55,883 nucleotides of DNA. It comes from a virus. A program made the translations under genes and the position numbers. The notes beneath the pieces were generated by a model, which saw nothing but the letters and a program-made list of their open reading frames with translations, did no database searches and was not told the origin of the DNA. The DNA is taken from IMG/VR virus record IMGVR_UViG_3300005264_000063, positions 1-55,883 of that record; one strand, written 5' to 3'. Position 1 is the stretch's first letter, and each line of letters begins with the position of its first letter. Positions 47,277-55,658 of the stretch are shown piece by piece.

Positions 47277-47524
47277 TTTTTATACTCTCTTTCTTTTAAC
47301 TCTTTAAATAAATAAAACATTTTATATTTCTTTAACCATATAGGCTGTTTTTCCATTAAAGGAATAGACGCTATATTTCTATAAAACCAATCAAAAGTTT
47401 CAGTAGTAAAATCATCAAATTCATAAACATTTGTGTCAGGGTCTAATCCAGGCAAATATCCTTTTTCATTATTTGTCATTTTAATATAAAAATTTGCTTT
47501 TTCTTTTAGACTTAAAGTTGTCAT
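47273..47524 (-). CDS. Small protein in fibre cassette (83 aa)
   Basis: 83 residues. The ATG lies immediately after AAAGGA, an unusually close spacing; no better start is visible. A W/Y-rich helical protein (TFDWFYRNIASIPLMEKQPI). No family recognised. Upstream to 47633 is non-coding AT-rich DNA with two ATGTTCTA copies. Confidence 0.5.
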   Translation of the reverse strand: MTTLSLKEKANFYIKMTNNEKGYLPGLDPDTNVYEFDDFTTETFDWFYRNIASIPLMEKQPIWLKKYKMFYLFKELKEREYKK

Positions 47525-47633
47525 TCCTTTATATTTAATAATAATAGTTATTTTTTTTAATAGAACATCACATTTTGCTGGTAGAACATTTATGAAAAAG
47601 ATATATGTTATTAAAAATTTTATATAAAACTCC

Positions 47634-48215
47634 TTATTTATAATTTACTAAAGATTTATCTAAGTCACCGTTCATTGTTCTTAATACATTTAAGATATCG
47701 TAGTAAGTAAAATCCATAGTATTACGAACTATGCTATAAATCTCTCTTATTTTTGTATCACAAGGCTTATATCCATTGCATATATCATAAATACCTTTTT
47801 GCATATATTGAATATGTGGTTTGTGAAATTCAGTAAACTTATCTAAAAATATTTGTGGTATACCCCTGTTTAAAGCGTTCTCTTCATATTTTTTTACAAT
47901 ATCATTTATTATCTTTGTATGAAATTCATAAGAACAATAATTATCGCATTCTGTTTTCTTGTCTATATTTATCGCAATATTCTTATAAGTCCTGGAAACT
48001 GATTTTATTTTTATATCAACAAAATCTTTTATAGCTTTTTCTTTTTTTTTATTAGCAACATTCAAGTAAATCATATCATCGTTTATTTTATACAAAGATG
48101 TAAAAAGAGGGTGGTCTTGCAACAAGAACTTTTTTTTACGATTATACTTAATTTTATATGTTGTTATAACGGAAGCTAATATGGTTGTTATAGCAATTAT
48201 TATTGTTTCTTGCAT
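47634..48215 (-). CDS. Membrane-anchored protein (193 aa)
   Basis: 193 residues. N-terminal transmembrane helix (ETIIIAITTILASVITTYKI, residues 3-22), then a long basic helical cytoplasmic-type domain with paired Cys (TECDNYCSYEF; ICNGYKPC). Translation is coupled to the preceding coiled-coil gene (16-bp overlap). It may be a late membrane protein affecting the host envelope; no family recognised. Confidence 0.6.
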   Translation of the reverse strand: MQETIIIAITTILASVITTYKIKYNRKKKFLLQDHPLFTSLYKINDDMIYLNVANKKKEKAIKDFVDIKIKSVSRTYKNIAINIDKKTECDNYCSYEFHTKIINDIVKKYEENALNRGIPQIFLDKFTEFHKPHIQYMQKGIYDICNGYKPCDTKIREIYSIVRNTMDFTYYDILNVLRTMNGDLDKSLVNYK

Positions 48216-48409
48216 TGATTAACTACTTTGATTTTTTTTATTGTATTTTGCAGAATAGATATTTTTTCTTCCAATTCTTTAACATGTACTTTTAACACTC
48301 CGTTTTCACTTTTAATTGTTTCAATTTTATTTATTAATTCTAAATTCATAATTAACACTCCGTTTTCACTTTTAATTGTTTCAATTTTATTTATTAATTC
48401 TAAATTCAT
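48200..48409 (-). CDS. Coiled-coil protein with duplicated N-terminus (69 aa)
   Basis: ATG 48409 follows TAAAGGAGGGAAT. Residues 1-20 (MNLELINKIETIKSENGVLI) are repeated as 21-40 because of a 60-bp tandem duplication; both units begin with Met, but only the first has a good ribosome site. The rest is a charged coil (VKELEEKISILQNTIKKI). Homologue of the gene cut at 1-100. Confidence 0.65.
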   Translation of the reverse strand: MNLELINKIETIKSENGVLIMNLELINKIETIKSENGVLKVHVKELEEKISILQNTIKKIKVVNQCKKQ

Positions 48410-48412
48410 AAT
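48293..48412. repeat. Tandem 60-bp in-frame duplication
   Basis: Two identical 60-bp units, 48293-48352 and 48353-48412, adding exactly 20 codons to the coiled-coil gene. Their identity suggests a recent event, or assembly of a repeat. Confidence 0.85.
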
Positions 48413-48470
48413 TCCCTCCTTTAGGTTGAAGCTTTCTTTTTAAGAATATTATATGTCTTTTTTCCCCTCG

Positions 48471-48734
48471 TTACTTTGTTTCCTTAAACCACGCTGTTAT
48501 TGCTGGATAGTCTAAATCTCCTGAACTTCCTATGATTGCTTGAAAGCTTATTTTATCACCTGCTGAAAAGCTTCTAATAATATTATCACTAAATCTATTA
48601 TCAGCAGAAGATATGGATAAATTATATCTAATTGCTCCATTTCTCCGTATTCTTGCCGTCCATGTCTCTGCACCATATGTAGTAGCAGACATTGCCACTA
48701 AGTTACAATTAAAAGGGACAACAAAAGGAGCCAA
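48471..48734 (-). CDS. Fibre-tip jelly-roll domain, out of frame with 48761-49900
   Basis: The open frame from a TTG at 48734 gives 87 residues, but it has no clear ribosome site. The same frame is open further upstream and reads EWIDCEYLRREDGTDTKLAP before the TTG, a typical fibre head-domain start; then MSATTYGAETWTARIRRNG, a small jelly roll. It is most likely the C-terminal domain of the fibre upstream, separated from it by a frame change near 48761-48785. Confidence 0.5.
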   Translation of the reverse strand: MAPFVVPFNCNLVAMSATTYGAETWTARIRRNGAIRYNLSISSADNRFSDNIIRSFSAGDKISFQAIIGSSGDLDYPAITAWFKETK

Positions 48735-48760
48735 TTTTGTGTCAGTCCCGTCTTCTCTTC

Positions 48761-49900
48761 TTAAATACTCGCAATCAATCCATTCATGTCGTTAGCTAAC
48801 CCATTATATGTACCTACAATCAAATCACTTGTGGTATCTTCAATATCATTTACAGCATTACTAGATTGTTGTCTAAAGGCTCCATTTAAATAAAACCCAG
48901 ACTTGCTACCTGCCTCCCATTTCAACTCACCTATACTATAATCACCTATAATCATATCTTCGTATGTTGATGCCTCGTTTCCTGACTGGTCGCCATTTTC
49001 ATATATTCTAGTAGAGCCTGTTCTAAAAAACCACTCTCTACGGTCTCCAGATGTCGTATATTTTGCTATACATACATCACCAGTAGCATTAGGGTTAGCT
49101 ACAACATATATATGCAAACCCCTTCCAATTGCGTTGCTATGAAGTTCTACATCCCCAAAATTAATATTATCATTGTTTCCATCAAAATAGATAGAGTTTT
49201 TTCCGTTTATTTGAGCTGTTTGTAGTTGTGGTGTTCCACTCACTGAAACAGAACTATGGCTATTAGGAGACCCCTCTGTAACTGCTGTAATAGTGTTTCC
49301 TGATGTTGTAAATTGAGAAGTATCATTTGCGTCTAACCAAAATTCTAAATTTGTTAAATCACTTGGGATAAATTCTTTGATGATATCTTTTTTTCTTATA
49401 ACGTTTAAATGACTGCTACCGATATATTGTATTTCTAAATAACCACCAGGAGGAATTATAACATTCTCGGTATCTCCTTCCAAATTATGACCATTCAAAT
49501 CTATAACAGTATTATAGGTATGAGTATTTAAAGATTGGAAAAACTTTATATCTCCAACTTCCCAATTAGCAAGAGAAGAAGGTAACGAGATAGTTATATC
49601 TGTTACTGGATTACTTTCCATTGTTCTAAAAATCCAAGACTCCGTACTTCCATAATCCGCTGTTACTGTAATAAGACCATCTGCATCTTCCCAATTAGAA
49701 GAAACATCTGGTGCATTTGATAAATCACCTTCACTTGAACCTGTAACACTTGTATTGTTTCTATATTTTTTACCATTCCAAACAACCTGAGAATAAGAAG
49801 GATAATCACTAGTTTCATCATAGATACCAATGTTAAAACATACCGTAGAACCTAATATAGTATTATTATCTATACTTCTGTGGTCTATTTTTTTTATCAT
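48761..49900 (-). CDS. Tail fibre with LamG-like domain (379 aa)
   Basis: 379 residues behind AAGGAAAT. Residues 1-80 are the shared N-terminal module (DNNTILGSTVCFNIGIYDET, LSNAPDVSSNWEDAD). Residues ~195-379 are a LamG-like jelly roll (TNLEFWLDANDTSQFTTSGN; INGKNSIYFDGNNDNINF; SKSGFYLNGAFRQQSS). It stops at MNGLIASI, earlier than usual for such a domain, with a further head domain in another frame downstream. Probably glycan-binding. Confidence 0.72.
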   Translation of the reverse strand: MIKKIDHRSIDNNTILGSTVCFNIGIYDETSDYPSYSQVVWNGKKYRNNTSVTGSSEGDLSNAPDVSSNWEDADGLITVTADYGSTESWIFRTMESNPVTDITISLPSSLANWEVGDIKFFQSLNTHTYNTVIDLNGHNLEGDTENVIIPPGGYLEIQYIGSSHLNVIRKKDIIKEFIPSDLTNLEFWLDANDTSQFTTSGNTITAVTEGSPNSHSSVSVSGTPQLQTAQINGKNSIYFDGNNDNINFGDVELHSNAIGRGLHIYVVANPNATGDVCIAKYTTSGDRREWFFRTGSTRIYENGDQSGNEASTYEDMIIGDYSIGELKWEAGSKSGFYLNGAFRQQSSNAVNDIEDTTSDLIVGTYNGLANDMNGLIASI

Positions 49901-49901
49901 A

Positions 49902-51428
49902 TTATATTTCCTTCTTATATTTGTATTGTATTATAAAATAATCTGTATTATTAAACCAACTAGACCAATCACCAGTATTAACTTCTGAAATAATATTGTC
50001 CTCAACTTTATAATCAATATCTTCTTCTTGTATTAATCCATCAAATACTAATGTTATAGTATTATCTACAGGTTGATGTTCAAGAACAATTGATGTTGCC
50101 ACGGAAAGGTCACTTGTTGTTTTAACTTTGATATAAGCATCTTCTTCGGTAGAAGTTAAATTACTATTTAATAATAACCACTCATCAGTGTCATTACTTA
50201 TAATTTCAATTCCTTCATATTCATGTGCTATTGTGTATAATTTTTCATTTACTATTTTCTGATTTGATGTTGTTTTTAAATTCACGACACCAACATTAAG
50301 AGCATAATCAAAAACTGAATTAGAACCCTGGTCAACAACATATAAATTTTCATCATCAGCAAATATCCCTTGAGGCCAAGAACTTTGAGCAGATATATCC
50401 ATAGTATCTTGAAAATCTATATTTGAAGATAAATCAAAAGAAGAACTTAATTTATATTGACATAATGTGCTTTGGCCAGAAACGTAAAGTATATCATTAT
50501 TATAACTCATGCCTAACGGTGTTGGAACCTGTGCTGATATATCTAAGCTATTCCCCGTGTAAGATAGAGTACTAATATCAAAAGGTGTTCCAAATGAACA
50601 TTCATATAAAGTATCATGTTGTTGCCCTATAAAGATTAATTTCGTTCCATATTCGTTTATTGATAATCCAACAGGGGTGTTATCCATTCCAGAAACATCA
50701 AAACTGTTAGAATTATATATAGCTGTAGTAATATCCCAAGCAACAGTTAAGTCATATTCAAAAATACGTGTATTATTTAATCCTGGTACATAAAGTTTAA
50801 ATCCATTATTACTGAAGAACAAGTCCGCCATTGTACTATCTTGTGGATGTGTGTTAAATGAGTTTCCATTATATGTAGCTGTAGTTATATCTTTTTCTGT
50901 AGATAAATCATATTCAAAAATAACACCATTAACATCAATAATATACATCTTGAACCCTGCGTTATTTATAAAAACACCGTGTGAATTAGATAGTTGAGTA
51001 CTGGCATCATAAGAATTGTTAGTATATTGACAAAGTCCATCTTTTTTATTTTTGAATATTTTTAATTTTTTATTATATGTAGAAACAGAAGCATCCGGAA
51101 TAGTGACAGTACTAATATCATTAAATTTTGTATTAACATAATAATTTCTATTTAATTCTGTTATTGTAGCTGTACCACTAGTTGCATCTAAAAATATTAT
51201 CTTTGAAGATAAATCCCAATCGCTACTAATATCTGGTGTACTTGATAAATCACCTTCTGTAGTGGCTGTTATGTTTGTATTAGCAACATAAAAGTTACTA
51301 TTCCATATTACTTTGTCACCTGAGGAATAATTATCGGTCTCATCATAGATACCTATTTTATCATTAAGGTCAGCACCTGTAATTGTATCCTCAGCGATTT
51401 GTTCTTGTCTTGCTACATTTTTTGGCAT
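49902..51428 (-). CDS. Tail fibre with propeller repeats (508 aa)
   Basis: 508 residues. Residues 1-85 are the shared N-terminal module (EDTITGADLNDKIGIYDETD; LSSTPDISSDWDLSS). Residues ~135-380 are five or more ~48-residue propeller repeats of type S/N-x-G-x-K-x-Y ... I-x-EYDLS-x-x-x-DITTA-x-Y (FSNNGFKLYVPGLNNTRIFE; INEYGTKLIFIGQQHDTLYE). C-terminus is a beta domain (TITLVFDGLIQEEDIDYKVE). Sensor-like receptor-binding fibre. Confidence 0.75.
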   Translation of the reverse strand: MPKNVARQEQIAEDTITGADLNDKIGIYDETDNYSSGDKVIWNSNFYVANTNITATTEGDLSSTPDISSDWDLSSKIIFLDATSGTATITELNRNYYVNTKFNDISTVTIPDASVSTYNKKLKIFKNKKDGLCQYTNNSYDASTQLSNSHGVFINNAGFKMYIIDVNGVIFEYDLSTEKDITTATYNGNSFNTHPQDSTMADLFFSNNGFKLYVPGLNNTRIFEYDLTVAWDITTAIYNSNSFDVSGMDNTPVGLSINEYGTKLIFIGQQHDTLYECSFGTPFDISTLSYTGNSLDISAQVPTPLGMSYNNDILYVSGQSTLCQYKLSSSFDLSSNIDFQDTMDISAQSSWPQGIFADDENLYVVDQGSNSVFDYALNVGVVNLKTTSNQKIVNEKLYTIAHEYEGIEIISNDTDEWLLLNSNLTSTEEDAYIKVKTTSDLSVATSIVLEHQPVDNTITLVFDGLIQEEDIDYKVEDNIISEVNTGDWSSWFNNTDYFIIQYKYKKEI

Positions 51429-51429
51429 A

Positions 51430-51690
51430 TTATTTTACCTTCTTAAGATTTCCCTTTGTAACTTTAGGTTTCGCAGGTTCTTCTTTACCTTTATTTTCTA
51501 AAATTGGTTGTAAATTTGTTAAGTTTTTAATTGCAAACTGTATTTGTGCTAAATTTACTCTTTCTGGTGCAGTGGCTATTAGCTGTACTATATTTAAAGT
51601 ATTTTGTGCAACACTCTCGCTTATTAAATACATTTGTTCTTTTACTACTTCTTTTACTTCTTGTTCTACTTTTACTTCTTTCTCACTCAT
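51430..51690 (-). CDS. Small coiled-coil protein in fibre cassette (86 aa)
   Basis: ATG 51690 is chosen because AAGGAGAGAGAA precedes it; an upstream in-frame ATG lacks a site. 86 residues: acidic/basic coil (EKEVKVEQEVKEVVKEQMYL) then a helical core (QNTLNIVQLIATAPERVNLA) and a Lys-rich tail. Same cassette position as the 56-residue ORF at 1710-1880; may assist fibre folding. Confidence 0.6.
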   Translation of the reverse strand: MSEKEVKVEQEVKEVVKEQMYLISESVAQNTLNIVQLIATAPERVNLAQIQFAIKNLTNLQPILENKGKEEPAKPKVTKGNLKKVK

Positions 51691-51705
51691 TTCTCTCTCC
51701 TTTTT

Positions 51706-51733
51706 AAAGGGTGTGCTATACACACACCCCTTC
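51706..51733 (-). terminator. Hairpin between fibre genes
   Basis: AAGGGTGTG pairs with CACACCC(C)TT with one bulged C. It lies between the stop of the 583-residue fibre and the next gene. Followed on the minus strand by only three T, so an attenuator or stabiliser rather than a strong terminator. Confidence 0.3.
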
Positions 51734-51741
51734 TTTATTTA

Positions 51742-53493
51742 TTAAGCGTTTTGACTATAATGATGTATCTGAACATTCTCGCCGTTAGCAGGTGCTGTCG
51801 TAAAAGTAACAACTCCTGTTAAAGGATTATAAGAATAGTCATTGTTAGCATTAACTGTATCTGTACCATATAGTTTTGAAGTTCCTAAGAATACAACAAC
51901 GTGTCTAACCTTCACTGTAGCGTGAGTACCTAGATTAGTCATTGTGAAATCTGTAGTAGTTCCATCACCAGTAAAGACATCTTCGTCTTCTCTAACAACT
52001 TTGCTTGTTACATCACTCCAACTTACTGCTCCAGAGCCATCTGTTATAAGAGCTTGTCCAGCTGCACCATCTAATACAGGAAATGTAAAACCTGTTGCCA
52101 CTACACCAAAACTCATAGCGTCTTCAAATCTTCTAGCACCAGAAATAGTTGGTGTCAACTCTAAACCAGTTGCGGATACTTCTAGTGAAGTTCCGTTTGT
52201 TGTACCTATATTGACTTGCATATCATCAGCATTGATTGTTAATGAAGCGTCAGCTGCTACAACATCAAAAGCCGAACCATTTCTAACCATACCAGCACCA
52301 GCAGTTATTTGTGTTGCTGAACCTGTTTGGGCTGTGATTAAAGTATCTGTATCAATAACATCCGAACCTTCGTTGTTTGTGATAGTCCAAGTTATATCTG
52401 CGTTTAATGTTCCTTCTGAACTGAAAAAAGTATAGTTTCTAGCTTCTTCTCCAGCTTCCCAATCTCTTGCTCTTACAGAGTTACCAGCACCAGAAACTAC
52501 TTCATATACACCGTTATCAGAACCAGTAGTCTGGTCAAATAAACCAACTCTATCCCCAGCAGCTAATGTTACGCCATCTATTACAGTTCCAACTAGGTCT
52601 GTACTTAAATCTATATTTCCTGTTACACTTGTACCATCAACAATAGCAACGACAGGAGTTTTCCAAGAACGACCATTTACTAAATTATCAGCATATCTTT
52701 TTGTGATTAAACTTTCGTTTACGAAGTTTGCTGAAATATCAGAAGCATAAACAGCACCTTCAAATAATGCGTCATCAGAAGTAATATCAATTCTTTGTGT
52801 ATCATTAAAACTAAAACCAGTTTCTTCGACTGTAGTATCATTTCTGTAATACATTCTCATTGCACTACCAGCAGACCTTATTACATGGCGATGGTTGTCT
52901 ATTGTATTTGTGTGGTCAAGTGTAAAATTATAAAGAGAACCTGGAGGATAAAGATACAGACTATTATTTCCTTGAGAAGCTCCTGTGTTAGTTCCATTTC
53001 TAAGTCCCATTACAAAATTATCTGTAAATCTACCTATTTCAAAATGTTCTAATACAGCCCCACCAATTCGTATATTTCCTGTCCCTACGTCTATATGTAG
53101 ACCTGAATTAGCACTAGCTCCTGCAGCATTACCACCCTGTGGTGAAACATTCAAGTCGTTTGTCCCAACAACAGCAGGATTTTCTGAAATAGCAAAAGTA
53201 GACTCACCATTTACTGCCCCTTCTTCAACGTAGAATATAGAACCATGTAAATCTCTACCAACCTGAGCATCAAAACTTCTTGTATAAGCACCAGAAGTGT
53301 TGACAATATATATTCCGTCTTCTGTAGGAGTAGTTTGACCTACAACCATTATTCTGTCTCCAGTAGAGACCGCATATCCGTCAATTGTGTTTGCACCAGA
53401 CAAAGTTATATTATTAACAGCCAATGCTTTAACAGGAATTAAGTGTTGAAGTTCACTTATCCTATCTACCCTCATTTTGTTTTTTATAGCCAT
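51742..53493 (-). CDS. Tail fibre/tail protein with repeated TIDG modules (583 aa)
   Basis: 583 residues behind GGGGGTCTTAA. Paralogue of the protein at 1907-3547, with the same module order: LAVNNITLSGANTIDGYAV ... GQTTPTEDGIYIVN near residues 22-110, a beta region, a second module (LVGTVIDGVTLAAGDRVGLF; WEAGEEARNYTFF), then a C-terminal domain ending YNPLTGVVTF and IHHYSQNA. The modules are widespread in phage tail proteins. Confidence 0.78.
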   Translation of the reverse strand: MAIKNKMRVDRISELQHLIPVKALAVNNITLSGANTIDGYAVSTGDRIMVVGQTTPTEDGIYIVNTSGAYTRSFDAQVGRDLHGSIFYVEEGAVNGESTFAISENPAVVGTNDLNVSPQGGNAAGASANSGLHIDVGTGNIRIGGAVLEHFEIGRFTDNFVMGLRNGTNTGASQGNNSLYLYPPGSLYNFTLDHTNTIDNHRHVIRSAGSAMRMYYRNDTTVEETGFSFNDTQRIDITSDDALFEGAVYASDISANFVNESLITKRYADNLVNGRSWKTPVVAIVDGTSVTGNIDLSTDLVGTVIDGVTLAAGDRVGLFDQTTGSDNGVYEVVSGAGNSVRARDWEAGEEARNYTFFSSEGTLNADITWTITNNEGSDVIDTDTLITAQTGSATQITAGAGMVRNGSAFDVVAADASLTINADDMQVNIGTTNGTSLEVSATGLELTPTISGARRFEDAMSFGVVATGFTFPVLDGAAGQALITDGSGAVSWSDVTSKVVREDEDVFTGDGTTTDFTMTNLGTHATVKVRHVVVFLGTSKLYGTDTVNANNDYSYNPLTGVVTFTTAPANGENVQIHHYSQNA

Positions 53494-53697
53494 TTAAGAC
53501 CCCCTTTTAAAATTCTTTAAGTCAAGTAAGATTTTATCAAACTTGCTAAACTCACTATTTACCCACTCTATCCTCAACTCACTCTCACTTTTCTCACTCT
53601 CAAACACCCACTCATTTTGTTCAAATTTCACTAACTTACACTCTTTTAATTTTAAAAAGGCGGCAAACCCTAGCTCTCTAATATGTATATTTGACAT
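53494..53697 (-). CDS. DUF5659-like small protein (67 aa)
   Basis: 67 residues behind GGGAGCAAAAA. IRELGFAAFLKLKECKLVKF, then WVFESEKSESEL and LLDLKNFKR fit the DUF5659 pattern (short helical protein with a central beta hairpin). Function unknown; overlaps the next gene by 20 bp. Confidence 0.6.
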   Translation of the reverse strand: MSNIHIRELGFAAFLKLKECKLVKFEQNEWVFESEKSESELRIEWVNSEFSKFDKILLDLKNFKRGS

Positions 53698-54187
53698 TTA
53701 TTTTTGCTCCCTCGTATAAATCTTTTGTAGGGTTATTAAAAGTAAGCCTGTTAGTACTTATTGTCCAGAACCCATCGCTTGGATTTAAACCCGTTGCTTT
53801 TGGCTCTTCTAACCCATCGTAGAATAATATTATATCATTACTTGGTGTGTTAACCAAGTCAATATAACCATTTGTTATATCTGTATTAGAGATTAAGAAC
53901 ACGTCCATTGTTGGCGTTAAAGAACTTCCACCTGTTCCAAGCCTTTCCCAACTTGCTGGTAAAGTAGGGTTATTAACATCTATTAACCAGTATGTACCGT
54001 TATTAGCTCCGTCATTAAAGACAATAGCTTGCATATGATAATAAACATAAGTATTCCCGTCATAAGCTTGCTGTTCGGTTGCGTTAGTTAAATCTGCCAA
54101 AGTTTCGCAGTACCAATCTATTAACGGTTGAGCCTTTAATCTTTCAAAATTGGCTGGAAACGATTGACCTGTTTTAATCCTTGCCAT
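53678..54187 (-). CDS. Tail-associated protein, paralogue of 3558-4025
   Basis: ATG 54187 follows GGAGAGTATA, giving 169 residues. The C-terminal half (NGYIDLVNTPSNDIILFYDG ... WTISTNRLTF ... LYEGAKINVKYTY) matches 3558-4025. The N-terminal half has a beta domain (YVYYHMQAIVFNDGANNGTY) not present there. Likely tail-fibre adaptor or chaperone-associated protein. Confidence 0.7.
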   Translation of the reverse strand: MARIKTGQSFPANFERLKAQPLIDWYCETLADLTNATEQQAYDGNTYVYYHMQAIVFNDGANNGTYWLIDVNNPTLPASWERLGTGGSSLTPTMDVFLISNTDITNGYIDLVNTPSNDIILFYDGLEEPKATGLNPSDGFWTISTNRLTFNNPTKDLYEGAKINVKYTY

Positions 54188-55281
54188 TATACTCTCCAAA
54201 ACCGCAATTGACGGCTTCCTGTTTGTGGGTTATTATTAGTAAATCTTGTATAGTTTACAACTGAACCTTGTACCGTATGAGTCACAGAACTAGTATCAAA
54301 CTGATTTAATGAATTAGCTTTACTACCTGCTAACCATTCCCATTGACCACTAACTGTATTATAAAATTCTATACCTGTTATTGTTATATTAGCAGTTTCA
54401 AAATCTGCCATTTGGTGAACACTAGAGCTAGACTCAGCAACCATTGTCATTTGAAAATAACTAGAAGTTAAACTTGCGAGCGGTTGTTTTGTTAGTGTTG
54501 TAATATTTACAGTAGTTGCGTAATGAGGGTAAGTGAAAATATAAGAGCAATCAATACTGTTGACTCTTCCACTTACATCTATCGCTCTTACTATGTATGT
54601 AGTATTTACCGTGTCTGTATTATAAGTGTCATTAAAAGTATAAACTGTACCATAATCAACTGAACTTTCTGTGTGTACCAAAGTTCCATTTCGCGTTATT
54701 TCAAACCTGTCAAGAGAGTTTCCGTTTGCTCCTCGTGTAGCACTAAATTGAATAACAGGGTTTGTTATTGTATCGTTAAATTCTCTATATCCACAAAGTG
54801 GATTTACGCTGTTAATATGAACAATTGGCGACTGTGCAACAAAATGTATATCAATCCACTCTTGTAAAGAGTTTCCACTCACGTGACCACTAGGTTGTGA
54901 GTAAATACCATCAAAATGACAAGAGCCACCACCCCCGCCACCACTATACGAAACGTGAAGAGCATTGACTGTATATTTATGTTCAAAAGTAGCAGGATTT
55001 ATTTCGTTTGTTGTCCCCATGCTATATACAAATAAAGATGTTTCTGAAACATCTTTTACAGTAAAAGAACCATTGTTGTTTGTATTAGAAAAACCAGAGA
55101 CAACTATTTCTGAGCCTTGTGCAATGTTTAAGATATTTACTGACCCATCTGTCACAAACTCAGAACAATCGCTAAGAAGAGCAACACTTATAATATTGCC
55201 TGTTAGAGTTATTTTTTTCTTCTCTCCTGTTACAGGAGAAACTAACTCACTTCTTATGTTACTAGGTACAGTTATTGACAT
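54187..55281 (-). CDS. Fibre-complex protein with shared domain (364 aa)
   Basis: ATG 55281 behind AGGAGAGATTG, giving 364 residues. Residues 1-110 are a copy of the shared domain (AQGSEIVVSGFSNTNNNGSF; YTVNALHVSYS), followed by a GGGGGG linker. Residues ~150-260 align with the protein at 4296-4922 (LCGYREFNDTITNPVI). The last ~100 residues (YFQMTMVAESSSSVHQMADF ... RQLRFWRV) are beta-rich. Shows the intact organisation that is broken at 4 kb. Confidence 0.72.
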   Translation of the reverse strand: MSITVPSNIRSELVSPVTGEKKKITLTGNIISVALLSDCSEFVTDGSVNILNIAQGSEIVVSGFSNTNNNGSFTVKDVSETSLFVYSMGTTNEINPATFEHKYTVNALHVSYSGGGGGGSCHFDGIYSQPSGHVSGNSLQEWIDIHFVAQSPIVHINSVNPLCGYREFNDTITNPVIQFSATRGANGNSLDRFEITRNGTLVHTESSVDYGTVYTFNDTYNTDTVNTTYIVRAIDVSGRVNSIDCSYIFTYPHYATTVNITTLTKQPLASLTSSYFQMTMVAESSSSVHQMADFETANITITGIEFYNTVSGQWEWLAGSKANSLNQFDTSSVTHTVQGSVVNYTRFTNNNPQTGSRQLRFWRV

Positions 55282-55309
55282 CAATCTCTCCTATCGTAAA
55301 GGAAGTATA

Positions 55310-55657
55310 TTATACCTCTGTTATATGTATAGCCATAATGGTATATCTAAAAGACATCGTCCCTAAAGATATCTCGTTAATAGCTGCAACGTTTAAAACC
55401 TTTATTTCATTTGTGACTGCATCTACGTTTATTATTTTAAATAACCCATTGTTTTCTGGGTTGGTAAATCCTGTCACTTCTATTATATCATTTTTTACAA
55501 GTTTATTTAAGTCAAAAGTTCCGTCTGTTATATATATCGCCCCACTTGTTGTCGTTGCAACGTTTGTAAGCCCACAGGTCAATGTAGATTTAGATATCTC
55601 GCCTGTAACAGGGTATTCTTTTCCTGACTCAATAGAACTAGAAACAGTTAATCCCAA
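55310..55657 (-). CDS. Single-copy shared fibre domain, TTG start (115 aa)
   Basis: The start is TTG 55657 behind AGGAGGGATTAAA; no ATG fits. One copy of the ~110-residue domain (VKNDIIEVTGFTNPENNGLF; MSFRYTIMAIHITEV). Same position as 4922-5287 in the first cassette, directly before a longer shared-domain protein. Confidence 0.7.
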   Translation of the reverse strand: MGLTVSSSIESGKEYPVTGEISKSTLTCGLTNVATTTSGAIYITDGTFDLNKLVKNDIIEVTGFTNPENNGLFKIINVDAVTNEIKVLNVAAINEISLGTMSFRYTIMAIHITEV

Positions 55658-55658
55658 T

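Noticed and set aside
51944-52435. Long plus-strand open frame (163 codons) opposite the 583-residue fibre
   Set aside because: It is a mirror of the fibre coding strand, with low-complexity S/V/A/P content and no ribosome site.
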